A stretch of DNA of 64,000 nucleotides from Dyella jiangningensis. Lineage in GTDB: Bacteria > Pseudomonadota > Gammaproteobacteria > Xanthomonadales > Rhodanobacteraceae. The notes under the pieces were generated by a model. The model did no database searches. It was not told the origin of the DNA and was given only the letters and a program-made list of their open reading frames with translations. The stretch lies in NCBI RefSeq assembly GCF_003264855.1, contig NZ_NFZS01000004.1, forward strand, positions 496,001 to 560,000. Direction: 5' to 3'. Shown piece after piece: positions 1-8,031 of the stretch. Within the stretch, counting starts at the first letter, position 1, and every line of letters starts with the position of its first letter. The translations under genes were made by a program, and so were the position numbers.

Positions 1-431
1 TCTTCCGGCGCGTCGGTCACGTGCCACGGTTCCGGCTGCCCGGCCTCGTGGCGGTCGGTCAACCTTTCCAGCAGGCTGCGCAGCCACACGGGATCGTGGG
101 TGACACGCAGGCGGCCATGGACGTGCACCACCGCGTAGTTCCACGTCGGCACTTCGCGGTGGGTTTCCCGCTTGCTCGGGTACCAGTTCGGACTCACATA
201 GCCGTCCGGGCCGCGGAAGATCACCAGCACCTCGGCGCCGTCGAGCTTCGCTAGCTCGTTGCCGCGTGCCACGTGGCCGTGCAGCTGCGTGTCGCTCACC
301 AGTTCCAGCGGAAGGTGGTTGGCGCATACGCCACCCTCGCCCTGGGCGACCACGGTGGCGAACGGGTACTCACGCATCAGCGCGTGCAACTTCTCGCTGC
401 GCGTTTCCTTGAAGTGCGTGGGCAGGTACAT
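1..431 (-). CDS. PaiB-family FMN-binding protein (C-terminus cut by window edge)
   Basis: The 143 visible residues match the N-terminal two thirds of the PaiB/FMN-binding negative transcriptional regulator family. They open MYLPTHFKE, followed by the GPDGYVSPNWY and PTWNYAVVHVHG segments that form the split-barrel flavin site. In Bacillus, PaiB is linked to polyamine acetylation and sporulation control; in proteobacteria its role is poorly known. The start codon lies 2 bp beyond the argF' stop, so the two are probably co-transcribed, although no arginine role is known for PaiB. The remaining C-terminal third lies outside the window, at the low-coordinate end. Confidence 0.85.
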   Translation of the reverse strand, partial: MYLPTHFKETRSEKLHALMREYPFATVVAQGEGGVCANHLPLELVSDTQLHGHVARGNELAKLDGAEVLVIFRGPDGYVSPNWYPSKRETHREVPTWNYAVVHVHGRLRVTHDPVWLRSLLERLTDRHEAGQPEPWHVTDAPE

Positions 432-433
432 GT

Positions 434-1441
434 TCAGCGCTGACCGATCAGCGACGCCATCACCGCCTTCTGCACATGCAGGCGGTTCTCGGCTTCGTCG
501 ATGGCGATGCAGGCGGGCGAATCCATCACCGCGTCGGTAGCCTTCACGTTGCGACGCAGCGGCAGGCAATGGCTGAACAGACCGTTGTTGGTCAGCGCCA
601 TCTTCTGCTCGTCCACGATGAAGTGCTTGTGCGCGTCGCGGATCGGCTTTTCCTGGTCCCAGCGGCCGAAGAACGGCAGCGCGCCCCAGCTCTTCGCATA
701 GACCACATCGGCGCCACGGTAGGCTTCCTCGATGTTGTGGCTGACCTTCAGCGAACCGCCGTTTTCCTTCGCGTTCTGATAGCCGAACTCCATGTAGCGC
801 TCATCGAGCACGTAGTCCGGCGTCGGGCACAGCAGCGTCACGTCCATGCCCATCTTGGTGGCGATCAGCAGCGCGGAGTTGGCCACCGCGGTGTTGAGCG
901 GCTTGGGGTGGTAGGTCCAGGTCAGCACGTACTTCTTGTTCTGCAGGCTGCCCAGGTGCTCCTTCATCGCCATGGCATGCGCGAGCTCCTGGCACGGATG
1001 GGTGATGGTCTCCATGTTGATCACCGGCACCGTGGCGTACTTGGCGAATGCCTTGATGACGTTGTCCTGCCGATCCACCGACCAGTCCTGGAACTTCGGG
1101 AAAGCGCGCACGGCGATCAAGTCCACGTAGCGCGACAGCACGCGCGCCACTTCGGCGATGTGCTCTTCGGTATCGCCGTCCATCACCGTGCCGACCTCGA
1201 ACTCGATCGGCCACGCGTCCTTGCCCGGCGCCAGCACGATGGCGTGGCCACCCATATGGAACGCACCCAGCTCGAAACTGGTGCGCGTGCGCATCGACGG
1301 GTTGAAGAACATCAGCGCCACGGACTTGCCGGCCAGCTGCTGGCCGCGAGGCGAGCGCTTGAAGGCGGCGGCCTGTTCAAGCAGCGCATCGATCTCGGCG
1401 CGGCTGTAGTCCTGGGTAGTCAAGAAATGGCGGAGAGTCAT
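434..1441 (-). CDS. argF': N-acetylornithine carbamoyltransferase
   Basis: Carbamoylates N-acetylornithine to N-acetylcitrulline in the acetylated arginine pathway found in Xanthomonas-type bacteria, in place of ornithine carbamoyltransferase. The 335-residue length fits. The carbamoyl-phosphate loop reads SMRTRTS (residues 49-55) where ordinary OTCases have STRTR. HPCQ is at 148-151, with a Glu at 144. HCLPLRRNVKATD spans 291-303, and its Lys300 matches the carboxylated lysine of the Xanthomonas enzyme. ATG at 1441 is the only sensible start. The other arg genes that often cluster with it in Xanthomonas are not here; PaiB follows at once. A strong terminator-like hairpin precedes the gene, so attenuation is possible. 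Confidence 0.93.
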   Translation of the reverse strand: MTLRHFLTTQDYSRAEIDALLEQAAAFKRSPRGQQLAGKSVALMFFNPSMRTRTSFELGAFHMGGHAIVLAPGKDAWPIEFEVGTVMDGDTEEHIAEVARVLSRYVDLIAVRAFPKFQDWSVDRQDNVIKAFAKYATVPVINMETITHPCQELAHAMAMKEHLGSLQNKKYVLTWTYHPKPLNTAVANSALLIATKMGMDVTLLCPTPDYVLDERYMEFGYQNAKENGGSLKVSHNIEEAYRGADVVYAKSWGALPFFGRWDQEKPIRDAHKHFIVDEQKMALTNNGLFSHCLPLRRNVKATDAVMDSPACIAIDEAENRLHVQKAVMASLIGQR

Positions 1442-1480
1442 GATCGTGGATGCCTTTGTCGAATCTTGGATTCCGGAAAC

Positions 1481-1508
1481 AAAAAAACCCGGCTGCTGGC
1501 CGGGTTTT
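1481..1508 (-). terminator. Terminator-like hairpin in the argF' leader (candidate attenuator)
   Basis: Read on the minus strand, this is a 10-bp stem (AAAACCCGGC / GCCGGGTTTT) with a 5-nt loop, running straight into seven further T residues. It ends only about 40 nt before the argF' start codon, and no other annotated gene lies upstream on this strand that it could close. An intrinsic terminator in this place suggests transcriptional attenuation. The 5' arm contains ACCCGGCC (1498-1505), which can instead pair with GGCCGGGT at 1543-1550. Confidence 0.7.
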
Positions 1509-1540
1509 GTCGTCGATACACATGAAACGCGTGCGACAGC

Positions 1541-1675
1541 CTACCCGGCCGAGTGTCGGACCAGCGGTCGGCGAGCACGCGACGTCATGCCAGCGGCCAT
1601 GCGGGCGCTGGTAAGGACAGTAGCGGTATAGACGGCTGCGGACATGGGTGTTCCGGGTGGTAGAACGTTCATCAT
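1541..1675 (-). promoter_or_regulatory. Possible leader peptide ORF of argF'
   Basis: An open frame upstream of the argF' hairpin has in-frame ATGs at 1675, 1672, 1645 and 1588 and a TAG stop at 1541-1543. The last 15 codons read MTSRARRPLVRHSAG and carry four Arg codons. The last codons and stop contain GGCCGGGT, the exact complement of the terminator 5' arm. A ribosome reaching the stop would mask this segment and allow termination; one stalled at the Arg codons would leave it free to form the antiterminator. No strong Shine-Dalgarno picks the start; CGGAA before 1645 is the best. This is inference from pairing only. Confidence 0.4.
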
Positions 1676-1721
1676 GACGGGATTTTCGCTGCCATGCAAC
1701 AAGATATCGGGCCTGGATGCC

Positions 1722-1747
1722 AAAACGCCGCCCGGAGGCGGCGTTTT
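1722..1747. terminator. Bidirectional intrinsic terminator after the glycine-zipper gene
   Basis: A perfect 11-bp stem, AAAACGCCGCC / GGCGGCGTTTT, with a CGGA loop. It lies 6 bp beyond the stop of the leftward glycine-zipper gene and has A/T tracts on both sides, so it could act in both directions. It separates that gene from the argF' leader. Confidence 0.85.
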
Positions 1748-1753
1748 GTGATC

Positions 1754-2296
1754 TCAATCAGCGGGAGAAACGCTGACCCGTACCCTCAGGCGCTCGCCCG
1801 GGTCGTAGTTGAGCCGGGAGACGTACACCTCACCGCGATAGCGGTATTCGACGTCGTAACCCATGATACGACGCTGCTCGCTGACGGCAGCCACCTGCCG
1901 GCAATGCGTCTCGGTGGTTTCGTATTCGCCACCGCCCGAGCGGGACACGCTGTTGCCCACTGCGCCACCCGCCACCGCACCGGCAACCGTGGCCGCCGTG
2001 CGTCCATCGCCCTTGCCGACGGTGCTGCCCAATACGCCACCCACCACGGCACCGAGAATGGTGCCGGCGGCACTGCCTTGCGGCGGCGCCGAACGCACCA
2101 CCGGCTGGTCATAGCACTCCTGGCGCGGCACTTCGGTGCGGGCCACGCCATACACGGGATCGACGCGCAGCACGTCGGCCCACCCGTAATGGGTGTTGTC
2201 GTCGTTCTGGTATTGCTGCTGGTACCTCGCATCCTGTGCGGACACGCCGGCGGTCATCAAAGACAACACCAGCGCGGGGAACAACCATCGGGTCAC
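1754..2296 (-). CDS. Glycine-zipper 2TM-domain envelope protein
   Basis: A 180-residue exported protein. A signal peptide (about residues 1-20, cleavage after VSAQ) is followed by a polar, Tyr/Gln-rich region. Next comes a glycine zipper at roughly 75-118 (GTILGAVVGGVLGS..., then VAGAVAGGAVGN) of the Gly-zipper 2TM/Rick_17kDa-like type. A C-terminal beta-rich tail holds the EYRYRGEVYVSRL segment. No lipobox Cys is seen, so it is probably periplasmic or outer-membrane associated rather than a SlyB-type lipoprotein. Function is unknown; relatives affect envelope integrity. It is a single-gene unit with its own terminator. Confidence 0.8.
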   Translation of the reverse strand: MTRWLFPALVLSLMTAGVSAQDARYQQQYQNDDNTHYGWADVLRVDPVYGVARTEVPRQECYDQPVVRSAPPQGSAAGTILGAVVGGVLGSTVGKGDGRTAATVAGAVAGGAVGNSVSRSGGGEYETTETHCRQVAAVSEQRRIMGYDVEYRYRGEVYVSRLNYDPGERLRVRVSVSPAD

Positions 2297-2538
2297 TGCG
2301 GCCTCCGCTTAAGGCAATCGGGCGCATCTTTGCGCTTCTTACCATCCATTCCAGCAAATTCACTCTGAATCGACGCTTAGAAGCTCACCTCAAGTCTGCC
2401 CGTTGCCTGCCGTCATTCACCCGCCAGCGTGAAGGGGCGACCGGGCCATCGGCCTGCGCGCCGCCCGGCGGCTTGTTAAGATGCGCGACCGGCTTGCGCT
2501 GCCTGGCGCCTGCTTCCACCGTCCGGACCTCCTGACCG

Positions 2539-3924
2539 ATGCCCATTTCGCTCCACAACAGCCTGACGCGCCGCGTCGAACCGTTCGCCCCGCTCGATCC
2601 GAACCGGGTGACGATGTACCTGTGTGGACCGACGGTCTACAACTACGTGCATATCGGCAATGCGCGTGGCCCGGTGGTCTTCGACGTGCTGGTCCGGCTG
2701 CTGCGTCGCCACTATCCGCACGTGGTGTACGCCCGCAACATCACCGACGTGGACGACAAGATCAATGCCGCCGCCCAGCAGCTGGGCGTGGGCATCGAGA
2801 GCATCACCGGCCGCTATGCCGAGGCCTATCGCGAAGACATGGCCGCGCTGGGCATCGCCCCTCCGGATGTGGAACCGCATGCGACCACGCATATTCCGCA
2901 GATCATTGCGATGATCGAACGACTCATCGCCAGCGGCCACGCCTATGCGGCGGAAGGCCACGTGCTGTTCGAGGTGGAGTCGTTTTCGGCCTATGGCGCC
3001 CTTTCCGGGCGCGATCCGGACGAACTGCTGGCGGGCGCGCGCGTCGAAGTGGCGCCGTACAAGAAGAACCCGGGCGACTTCGTGCTGTGGAAGCCATCCA
3101 CGCCCGAACTGCCCGGCTGGGATAGCCCCTGGGGCCGCGGCCGCCCCGGCTGGCACATTGAGTGCTCGGCCATGAGCGAGGCGCACCTCGGCGAAACCAT
3201 CGACATCCATGCCGGCGGCGTGGACCTGCAGTTCCCCCATCACGAAAACGAGATCGCCCAGTCCACCTGCGCCCATGGCGGCAAGGTGTTCGCGCGTTTC
3301 TGGCTGCACAACGGCATGCTGACCTTCAGCGGCCGCAAGATGTCCAAGTCGCTGGGCAACGTGATGCTGGTGCATGAGCTGCTGAAGGCGCATCCGCCCG
3401 AGGCGCTGCGCCTGCTGCTGCTGCGCGGCCACTATCGTCAGCCGCTGGACTGGTCCGAAGCCGCCGTCGCGCAGTCGATCAGCACGCTGGACGGCTGGTA
3501 TCGCGTGCTGCGCGATCTGGCGGACATCGCGGTGGACAACGATCTTCCGGTACCCGAAGCGGTGGAAGCCGCGCTGTGCGACGACCTCAACACGCCGCAG
3601 GCCTTGGCCGAGCTGTCCCAACTGGCCGACCAGGCTCGCCAGGCCAGTGACGCGGAGGCACGGCGCGCCGCCAAAGCCGCGCTACTGGGCGCAGGCGCGA
3701 TCCTGGGCCTGCTTCAGCAGGATCCGGAAACGTGGTTCAAGCAGGCGTCCGGTGCCACCGAGATCGACGAGGCTCGCATCGAAGCATTGCTTGAGGAGCG
3801 CCGCGCTGCGCGAGCCTCGCGCGACTTCAAGCGCGCCGATGAGATCCGCGACGAACTGACGACCATGGGTATCGTCATCGAGGACGGCGCACAGGGCACG
3901 CGATGGAGCGTGGCCAAAGGTTGA
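2539..3924 (+). CDS. cysS: Cysteinyl-tRNA synthetase
   Basis: Charges tRNA-Cys with cysteine in the cytoplasm. At 461 residues it has the usual length for the monomeric class I enzyme. The HIGH motif reads HIGN (38-41) and KMSKS is at 267-271. The catalytic zinc ligands that give cysteine specificity are all visible: Cys29, Cys209 (WHIEC), His234 and Glu238 (HHENE). The C-terminal anticodon-binding domain contains [14 protein letters not shown]. The start at 2539 agrees with family N-termini ([12 protein letters not shown]). SufE, a cysteine desulfurase partner, follows 68 bp downstream on the same strand. Confidence 0.97.
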   Translation: MPISLHNSLTRRVEPFAPLDPNRVTMYLCGPTVYNYVHIGNARGPVVFDVLVRLLRRHYPHVVYARNITDVDDKINAAAQQLGVGIESITGRYAEAYREDMAALGIAPPDVEPHATTHIPQIIAMIERLIASGHAYAAEGHVLFEVESFSAYGALSGRDPDELLAGARVEVAPYKKNPGDFVLWKPSTPELPGWDSPWGRGRPGWHIECSAMSEAHLGETIDIHAGGVDLQFPHHENEIAQSTCAHGGKVFARFWLHNGMLTFSGRKMSKSLGNVMLVHELLKAHPPEALRLLLLRGHYRQPLDWSEAAVAQSISTLDGWYRVLRDLADIAVDNDLPVPEAVEAALCDDLNTPQALAELSQLADQARQASDAEARRAAKAALLGAGAILGLLQQDPETWFKQASGATEIDEARIEALLEERRAARASRDFKRADEIRDELTTMGIVIEDGAQGTRWSVAKG

Positions 3925-3992
3925 GCAGCCACGCGTGGTCGAACGCCAGCACGGGACAGCGGCGATCCGGCAAACGCGCGATAATAGGCCTT

Positions 3993-4427
3993 ATGAACGC
4001 CATTGCCACATCCAGCGCCGAGCTGGCGCAGCAGGACATCGTCGACGAATTTGCCTTCTTCGGCGATTGGACCGAGCGCTACCAATACCTCATCGACCTG
4101 GGCAAGCAGCTGCCGCCCTTCCCCGAGGAGCTGAAGACCGAGGATTACCGCGTGCATGGCTGCCAGTCGCTCGTGTGGCTGGTGCCCAGCGGGAACGCGG
4201 GCAGCCTGCACTTCCAGGCCGCCAGCGATTCGGCCATCGTCTCCGGCCTCATTGCGTTGGTGCTGCGGGTCTACTCCGATCGCCCGGCCAGCGAAATCGT
4301 GGCCACCGAGCCGCGCTTCATCGAAGCCATCGGCCTGGCCAAGCATCTGTCGCCGACGCGCTCGAACGGACTTGCCGCGATGCTGGCCAAGCTCAAGGCA
4401 TACGCGGCGGCGACGCTGAATTCCTGA
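3993..4427 (+). CDS. sufE: SufE-family sulfur acceptor
   Basis: Accepts persulfide sulfur from a SufS/CsdA-type cysteine desulfurase and passes it on for Fe-S cluster assembly. The 144 residues cover the whole family fold. DDW-like FGDWTERYQYLIDLG is followed by PPFPEEL and the active-site loop VHGCQS with the persulfide-carrying Cys57. The chosen ATG at 3993 gives the normal N-terminus; an in-frame upstream ATG would add an unlikely extension. It sits alone after cysS and not in a sufABCDSE operon, so it could equally be called CsdE. Confidence 0.88.
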   Translation: MNAIATSSAELAQQDIVDEFAFFGDWTERYQYLIDLGKQLPPFPEELKTEDYRVHGCQSLVWLVPSGNAGSLHFQAASDSAIVSGLIALVLRVYSDRPASEIVATEPRFIEAIGLAKHLSPTRSNGLAAMLAKLKAYAAATLNS

Positions 4428-4562
4428 GCGCGCTCGGCGACGCAGCGGCTATCCAGCGGCGCTGTGCACGAAAGCGGCCACGGCAGTGAGGCCACCGCTT
4501 CAATCGCCAACAGCGGCGGCGACATATGTATGACCGTCTGCTTGCCACGACGTGGAAAAACA

Positions 4563-4585
4563 AAGCCCCGCCAATGGCGGGGCTT
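4563..4585 (-). terminator. Intrinsic terminator of dksA
   Basis: The hairpin AAGCCCCGCC / GGCGGGGCTT has an AAT loop and is followed on the minus strand by TGTTTTT. It lies about 30 bp past the dksA stop and closes that transcript. The rightward sufE also ends shortly before it, so it may serve both. Confidence 0.85.
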
Positions 4586-4614
4586 CGTTCATCCGGAGGT
4601 TGTCCGTGGAACGA

Positions 4615-5691
4615 TCAGTCGCCCATCTGCTTCTGCAGATGCTCGCGACGCTCCTGCGCATCGAGCGACAGCGTGGCGATCGGACGAGCGTCGAGACGCT
4701 CCAGGCCGATTTCCTCGTCGGTCTCTTCGCAGTAGCCGTAACGACCTTCCTCGATGCGGCGCAGGGCCTTGTCGATCTTGGAGATCAGCTTGCGGTAGCG
4801 ATCACGGGTGCGCAGCTCAAGCGAATTTTCGGTTTCGCGGGTGGCGCGTTCGGCTTCGTCGCCCACGTCGCGCACTTCGTCACGCAGGTTTTCCATGGTC
4901 TGGCGCGACTCCTCCACCAACTGCTCACGCCATTCGCGCAGCTTGTTGCGGAAATACGCCAGGTGCTTCGGGTTCATGTACTCCTCGTCGTTCGAGGGGC
5001 GATAACCCTTGGGCAGGTCGATCGTGGTGGTCGAAGGCAGCGCGTAGCGACCGTCTTCCCGTGTGATGCCGTTATCGAGAGTTGCGGATTTGTTCATCGA
5101 GGACTGCTGGGCTTTCTGCTTCTTGAGGGGAGTATGGCGGGCGGTGGCACTGGCCACCTTACCGACAATGGGGGGAACGGCCGGCTTGGCTGGCGGCGCC
5201 GGAGGCGCCTTGACGGGCGCCGGTTGTGCAGCCTTGGCTGCGACGGCTGGCTTGGCCGGAGCCTGCTTGGCAGCGGGCTTGGCAGGCACAGCCTTGGCGG
5301 GCCTGGCGGGAGCGGCGACCGTCTTCGGCGGCGGCTTCTTGGCCGGAGCCGCGGCTTTCTTGGCCGCCGGCTTGGCGACGCTCTTCACCGCGGCCGGCTT
5401 CTTGGCCGGGGCTGCCTTCTTTGCAGGCGGCTTGGAAGCTGCCTTCTTGGCGGCCACGGGCTTGGCAGGGGCTTTGGCGACCTTCTTGGCGACGACCTTC
5501 TTCGCCACCACCTTCTTGGGTGCAGCCTTCTTCGCCGCGGGCTTCTTGGCCGCAGCGGTCTTGGCTGTCGCAGCCGGCTTGGCCGCACGCGCAGTCGCAG
5601 CCTTCTTGCCGGTCTTGACGTCCTTCACCTTGCCGGCAGGCTTTCCCTTCTGCGGCTTGGTGGCTGTCGCACTACGCGTCGTTTTCGCCAT
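4615..5691 (-). CDS. dksA: DksA-family RNA polymerase secondary-channel factor with a histone-H1-like N-terminal tail
   Basis: The conserved C-terminal half (about residues 199-358) is DksA. It has a long coiled coil whose tip keeps the Asp/Asp/Ala pattern (Asp275, Asp278, Ala280), the residues by which E. coli DksA acts on RNA polymerase with ppGpp. The zinc finger has lost three of its four cysteines: Cys321 stays, but the others are Thr324, Ser342 and Ala345. About 195 residues of Ala/Lys/Pro repeats (KKAAPAKK, AAKKP and similar) precede it, like a histone H1 tail. An internal Met199 could start a normal-sized DksA of 160 residues. The gene stands alone with its own terminator. Confidence 0.92.
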   Translation of the reverse strand: MAKTTRSATATKPQKGKPAGKVKDVKTGKKAATARAAKPAATAKTAAAKKPAAKKAAPKKVVAKKVVAKKVAKAPAKPVAAKKAASKPPAKKAAPAKKPAAVKSVAKPAAKKAAAPAKKPPPKTVAAPARPAKAVPAKPAAKQAPAKPAVAAKAAQPAPVKAPPAPPAKPAVPPIVGKVASATARHTPLKKQKAQQSSMNKSATLDNGITREDGRYALPSTTTIDLPKGYRPSNDEEYMNPKHLAYFRNKLREWREQLVEESRQTMENLRDEVRDVGDEAERATRETENSLELRTRDRYRKLISKIDKALRRIEEGRYGYCEETDEEIGLERLDARPIATLSLDAQERREHLQKQMGD

Positions 5692-5816
5692 TTCCCTTCA
5701 CCATTTTGGCCTTGGCGGCCGGGTGTTATAGCCCATGTATCTAACACCGGCAACCTTGCTTCTGGAATACTTGCGACACTACATGCCGCAAACTGTTTCG
5801 GCAGCGTCAAACCGTC

Positions 5817-6077
5817 GTGACCCGACTAATACTTCTACTGCTCGGCTTCTACAAGCGTTGGCTAAGCCCCCTGCTGGGCCAGCGCTGCCGCTTCCACCCC
5901 AGCTGCTCCGATTATGCACGGATTGCCGTTGCACGCTTCGGACCGCTACGTGGCGGCGTGCTGACGGGCTGGCGCCTGCTGCGCTGCCAGCCCCTGTGTG
6001 AAGGGGGCGAAGACCCCGTGCCCGAGCAGTTCACCTTCCGCCGTTGCCGTACCGCTGGAGCGAACCATGTCCACTGA
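5817..6077 (+). CDS. yidD: YidD membrane protein insertion efficiency factor
   Basis: An 86-residue YidD-family protein that assists YidC in inserting inner-membrane proteins. It shows an N-terminal amphipathic/hydrophobic stretch (LILLLLGFYKRWLSPLLG), the family core CRFHPSCSDYA, and a later RLLRCQPLCEGG. It starts with GTG at 5817. Its last 11 bp overlap the start of the dihydroorotase gene, so the two are translationally linked. In most proteobacteria yidD sits between rnpA and yidC near oriC; here it does not. Confidence 0.93.
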   Translation: MTRLILLLLGFYKRWLSPLLGQRCRFHPSCSDYARIAVARFGPLRGGVLTGWRLLRCQPLCEGGEDPVPEQFTFRRCRTAGANHVH

Positions 6078-7404
6078 GTGGCTGATCAAGAACGCCGAAC
6101 TGGTCAATGAAGGCCGTCGTTTCCATGCCGACGTGCGGGTGAAGCAGGGCCGCATCGACGCCATCGGCGGCGACCTCGACGCCCGTCCCGGCGAACAGGT
6201 GATCGACGCCAGCGGCCTGTGGCTGTTCCCCGGCATGATCGACGACCAGGTGCATTTCCGCGAACCGGGCCTGACCCAGAAGGCCGACATCGCCCACGAA
6301 TCACGCGCCTGCGCCGCCGGCGGCATCACCAGCTTCATGGAGATGCCCAACACCAAGCCGCCCGCCCTGGACCGGGACACATTGGAGGCCAAGTACGCCC
6401 GCGCGGCGGAAACCTCGGCGGTGAACTACGCCTTCTACATGGGCGCCAGCAACGACAACCTGGAAGCCATCCGCCGCCTCGACCCGCTGGCGGCACCCGG
6501 CATCAAGGTATTCATGGGCGCTTCCACCGGCAACATGCTGGTGGACAACCCCGAGGTGCTGGACGGCATCTTCCGCGAGGCGCCGACGCCGATCATCACG
6601 CATTGCGAAGACACGCCGATGATCGACGCGAACCTTGCCAGGGCGCACGAGAAGTACGGCGACGACATCCCCGCCCGCGAGCACCCGCTGATCCGCTCCC
6701 GCGAGGCCTGCATCAAGTCCACCCGCCTGGCGATCGACCTGGCGAGGAAGCACAACAGCCGCCTGCACGTGCTGCACATTTCCACCGCCGACGAACTGGC
6801 GCTGTTCGAGCCGGGTCCGCTCAAGGGCAAGCGCATCACCGCCGAAACCTGCGTGCACTTCCTGCATTTCGACGACCACGACTACGAGCGCCTGGGCTTC
6901 CTGATCAAGTGCAACCCGGCGATCAAGACGGCCGCCGATCGCGAGGCGATCATCCAGGCGCTGGCGGAAGGTCGCCTGGACGTGCTCGCCACCGACCATG
7001 CGCCGCATCTGCTGGACGAGAAGGCGCAGCTTTACGACAAGGCGCCCAGCGGCCTGCCGTTGGTGCAGTTCGCGCTGCAGGCAGCGTTGCAGCGCGTGTT
7101 CGAGGGCAAGCTGGCGCTGGAACGCGTGGTCGAAGCGGTGACGCACGCGCCAGCCACCTTGTTCGACGTGAAGGAGCGAGGATTCCTGCGCGAGGGTTAC
7201 GCCGCCGACCTGGTGCTGGTCGATCCGAACAGGCCGCACACCGTGCGCCGCGAGGAAGTGCTGTCCAAGTGCGCGTGGTCGCCGTTCGAGGGGTATACGT
7301 TCAACAGTTCCATTGCCGCCACCTTCGTGAACGGACAGCGCGTGTGGGATGGGAAGAACGTGGACCAGAGCGTACGCGGCCAACGACTGGCGTTCGCGCG
7401 CTGA
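6067..7404 (+). CDS. pyrC: Dihydroorotase (class I type)
   Basis: Cyclises carbamoyl-aspartate to dihydroorotate in pyrimidine synthesis. The 445-residue amidohydrolase shows VHFREPG near residue 62, MPNTKP, the carboxylated-lysine segment GIKVFMGAS, metal His residues in THCED and LHVLHIST, and the catalytic Asp in ATDHAPH. The usual HxH metal motif reads Gln61-Val-His63. I recall this QVHFREPG variant from other class I relatives, but it departs from the canonical pair. ATG at 6067, inside the end of yidD, gives a normal N-terminus. A REP-like hairpin follows. Confidence 0.88.
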   Translation: MSTEWLIKNAELVNEGRRFHADVRVKQGRIDAIGGDLDARPGEQVIDASGLWLFPGMIDDQVHFREPGLTQKADIAHESRACAAGGITSFMEMPNTKPPALDRDTLEAKYARAAETSAVNYAFYMGASNDNLEAIRRLDPLAAPGIKVFMGASTGNMLVDNPEVLDGIFREAPTPIITHCEDTPMIDANLARAHEKYGDDIPAREHPLIRSREACIKSTRLAIDLARKHNSRLHVLHISTADELALFEPGPLKGKRITAETCVHFLHFDDHDYERLGFLIKCNPAIKTAADREAIIQALAEGRLDVLATDHAPHLLDEKAQLYDKAPSGLPLVQFALQAALQRVFEGKLALERVVEAVTHAPATLFDVKERGFLREGYAADLVLVDPNRPHTVRREEVLSKCAWSPFEGYTFNSSIAATFVNGQRVWDGKNVDQSVRGQRLAFAR

Positions 7405-7420
7405 TTCACAAGAGCTTTTC

Positions 7421-7499
7421 TGTAGGAGCGCACCCAGTGCGCGATCATGGTGCCGAAGCGCATGGCTGAGCCGGGTCGCGCACTGGGTGCGCTCCTACA
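7421..7499. repeat. REP-like inverted repeat, copy A
   Basis: Two perfect 24-bp arms (left 7421-7444, right 7476-7499) with a core of GTAGGAGCGCACCCAGTGCG, around a 31-bp spacer. It lies between the converging pyrC and ybaY-like genes and may fold in the RNA of both. The same arms recur near 17.2, 24.7, 35.2 and 50.5 kb, and degenerate forms at 45.7 and 60.9 kb. Confidence 0.9.
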
Positions 7500-7512
7500 G
7501 GGATAGGCAACC

Positions 7513-7968
7513 TTACGGCACGGCTTTGAGCGTGATGCTCACCGGCCCGTTCTCGCCCGATCGACCCAGCACGCTCGTGCGCGTGTCGTTGATCGCCAGC
7601 AGCTTGTCGCCCTGCTGCAGGCGCACGTTGATGGCGAAATCCACGCCATCGCGCAGATCCGACGGGTCATAGCTGATCAGGAAATCCACCGGCGATGCGC
7701 CGACCGGCTGGATGCGTTCTTCGGATACCGTGCGGGCGGGAGCATCCTGTCGGCTCACGTCGGCCAGGGTCACCAGGAGATAGGCATCAGCCGGCAACGG
7801 TTGCGGCAGCTCGTAGCGGATGTCGCCCGTGAGCGATTTCATCAGCGATTGATGCGCAGGCGCGGCCGCCGCGGGGGTCGCCGACTTGTGCTCGCCGTGG
7901 TGGGAGAACATCGAACAGCCAGCGAGCGCGACGACGGCGATGGCCAGCAATGGAAAGCGGGACAGCAT
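7513..7968 (-). CDS. YbaY-family lipoprotein
   Basis: A 151-residue lipoprotein. The signal peptide MLSRFPLLAIAVVALAGC ends in a clear lipobox, so the mature protein is lipidated at Cys18. The mature domain matches the YbaY/type III secretion-pilotin-like family (GDIRYELPQPLPADAYLLVTLADVS, later FLISYDPSDL). The molecular function is not established. The longer upstream frame lacks a signal peptide and was not used. It is the last gene of the leftward run that begins with the deaminase at 13 kb, 63 bp after folE2. Confidence 0.82.
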   Translation of the reverse strand: MLSRFPLLAIAVVALAGCSMFSHHGEHKSATPAAAAPAHQSLMKSLTGDIRYELPQPLPADAYLLVTLADVSRQDAPARTVSEERIQPVGASPVDFLISYDPSDLRDGVDFAINVRLQQGDKLLAINDTRTSVLGRSGENGPVSITLKAVP

Positions 7969-8031
7969 GCGGATCTCCTGGACAGCCCGGCGAGGCTCAA
8001 CGGATGCTAGCAGGCGGCAATCCATGCCGGC

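Noticed and set aside
476-1525. Long plus-strand open frame opposite argF'
   Set aside because: It is the antisense shadow of argF' and has no recognisable domain; high GC makes long antisense frames common here.
2297-2538. Regulatory RNA before cysS
   Set aside because: The region is GC-rich and folds readily, but no T-box or known motif is visible and T-boxes are rare in proteobacteria.
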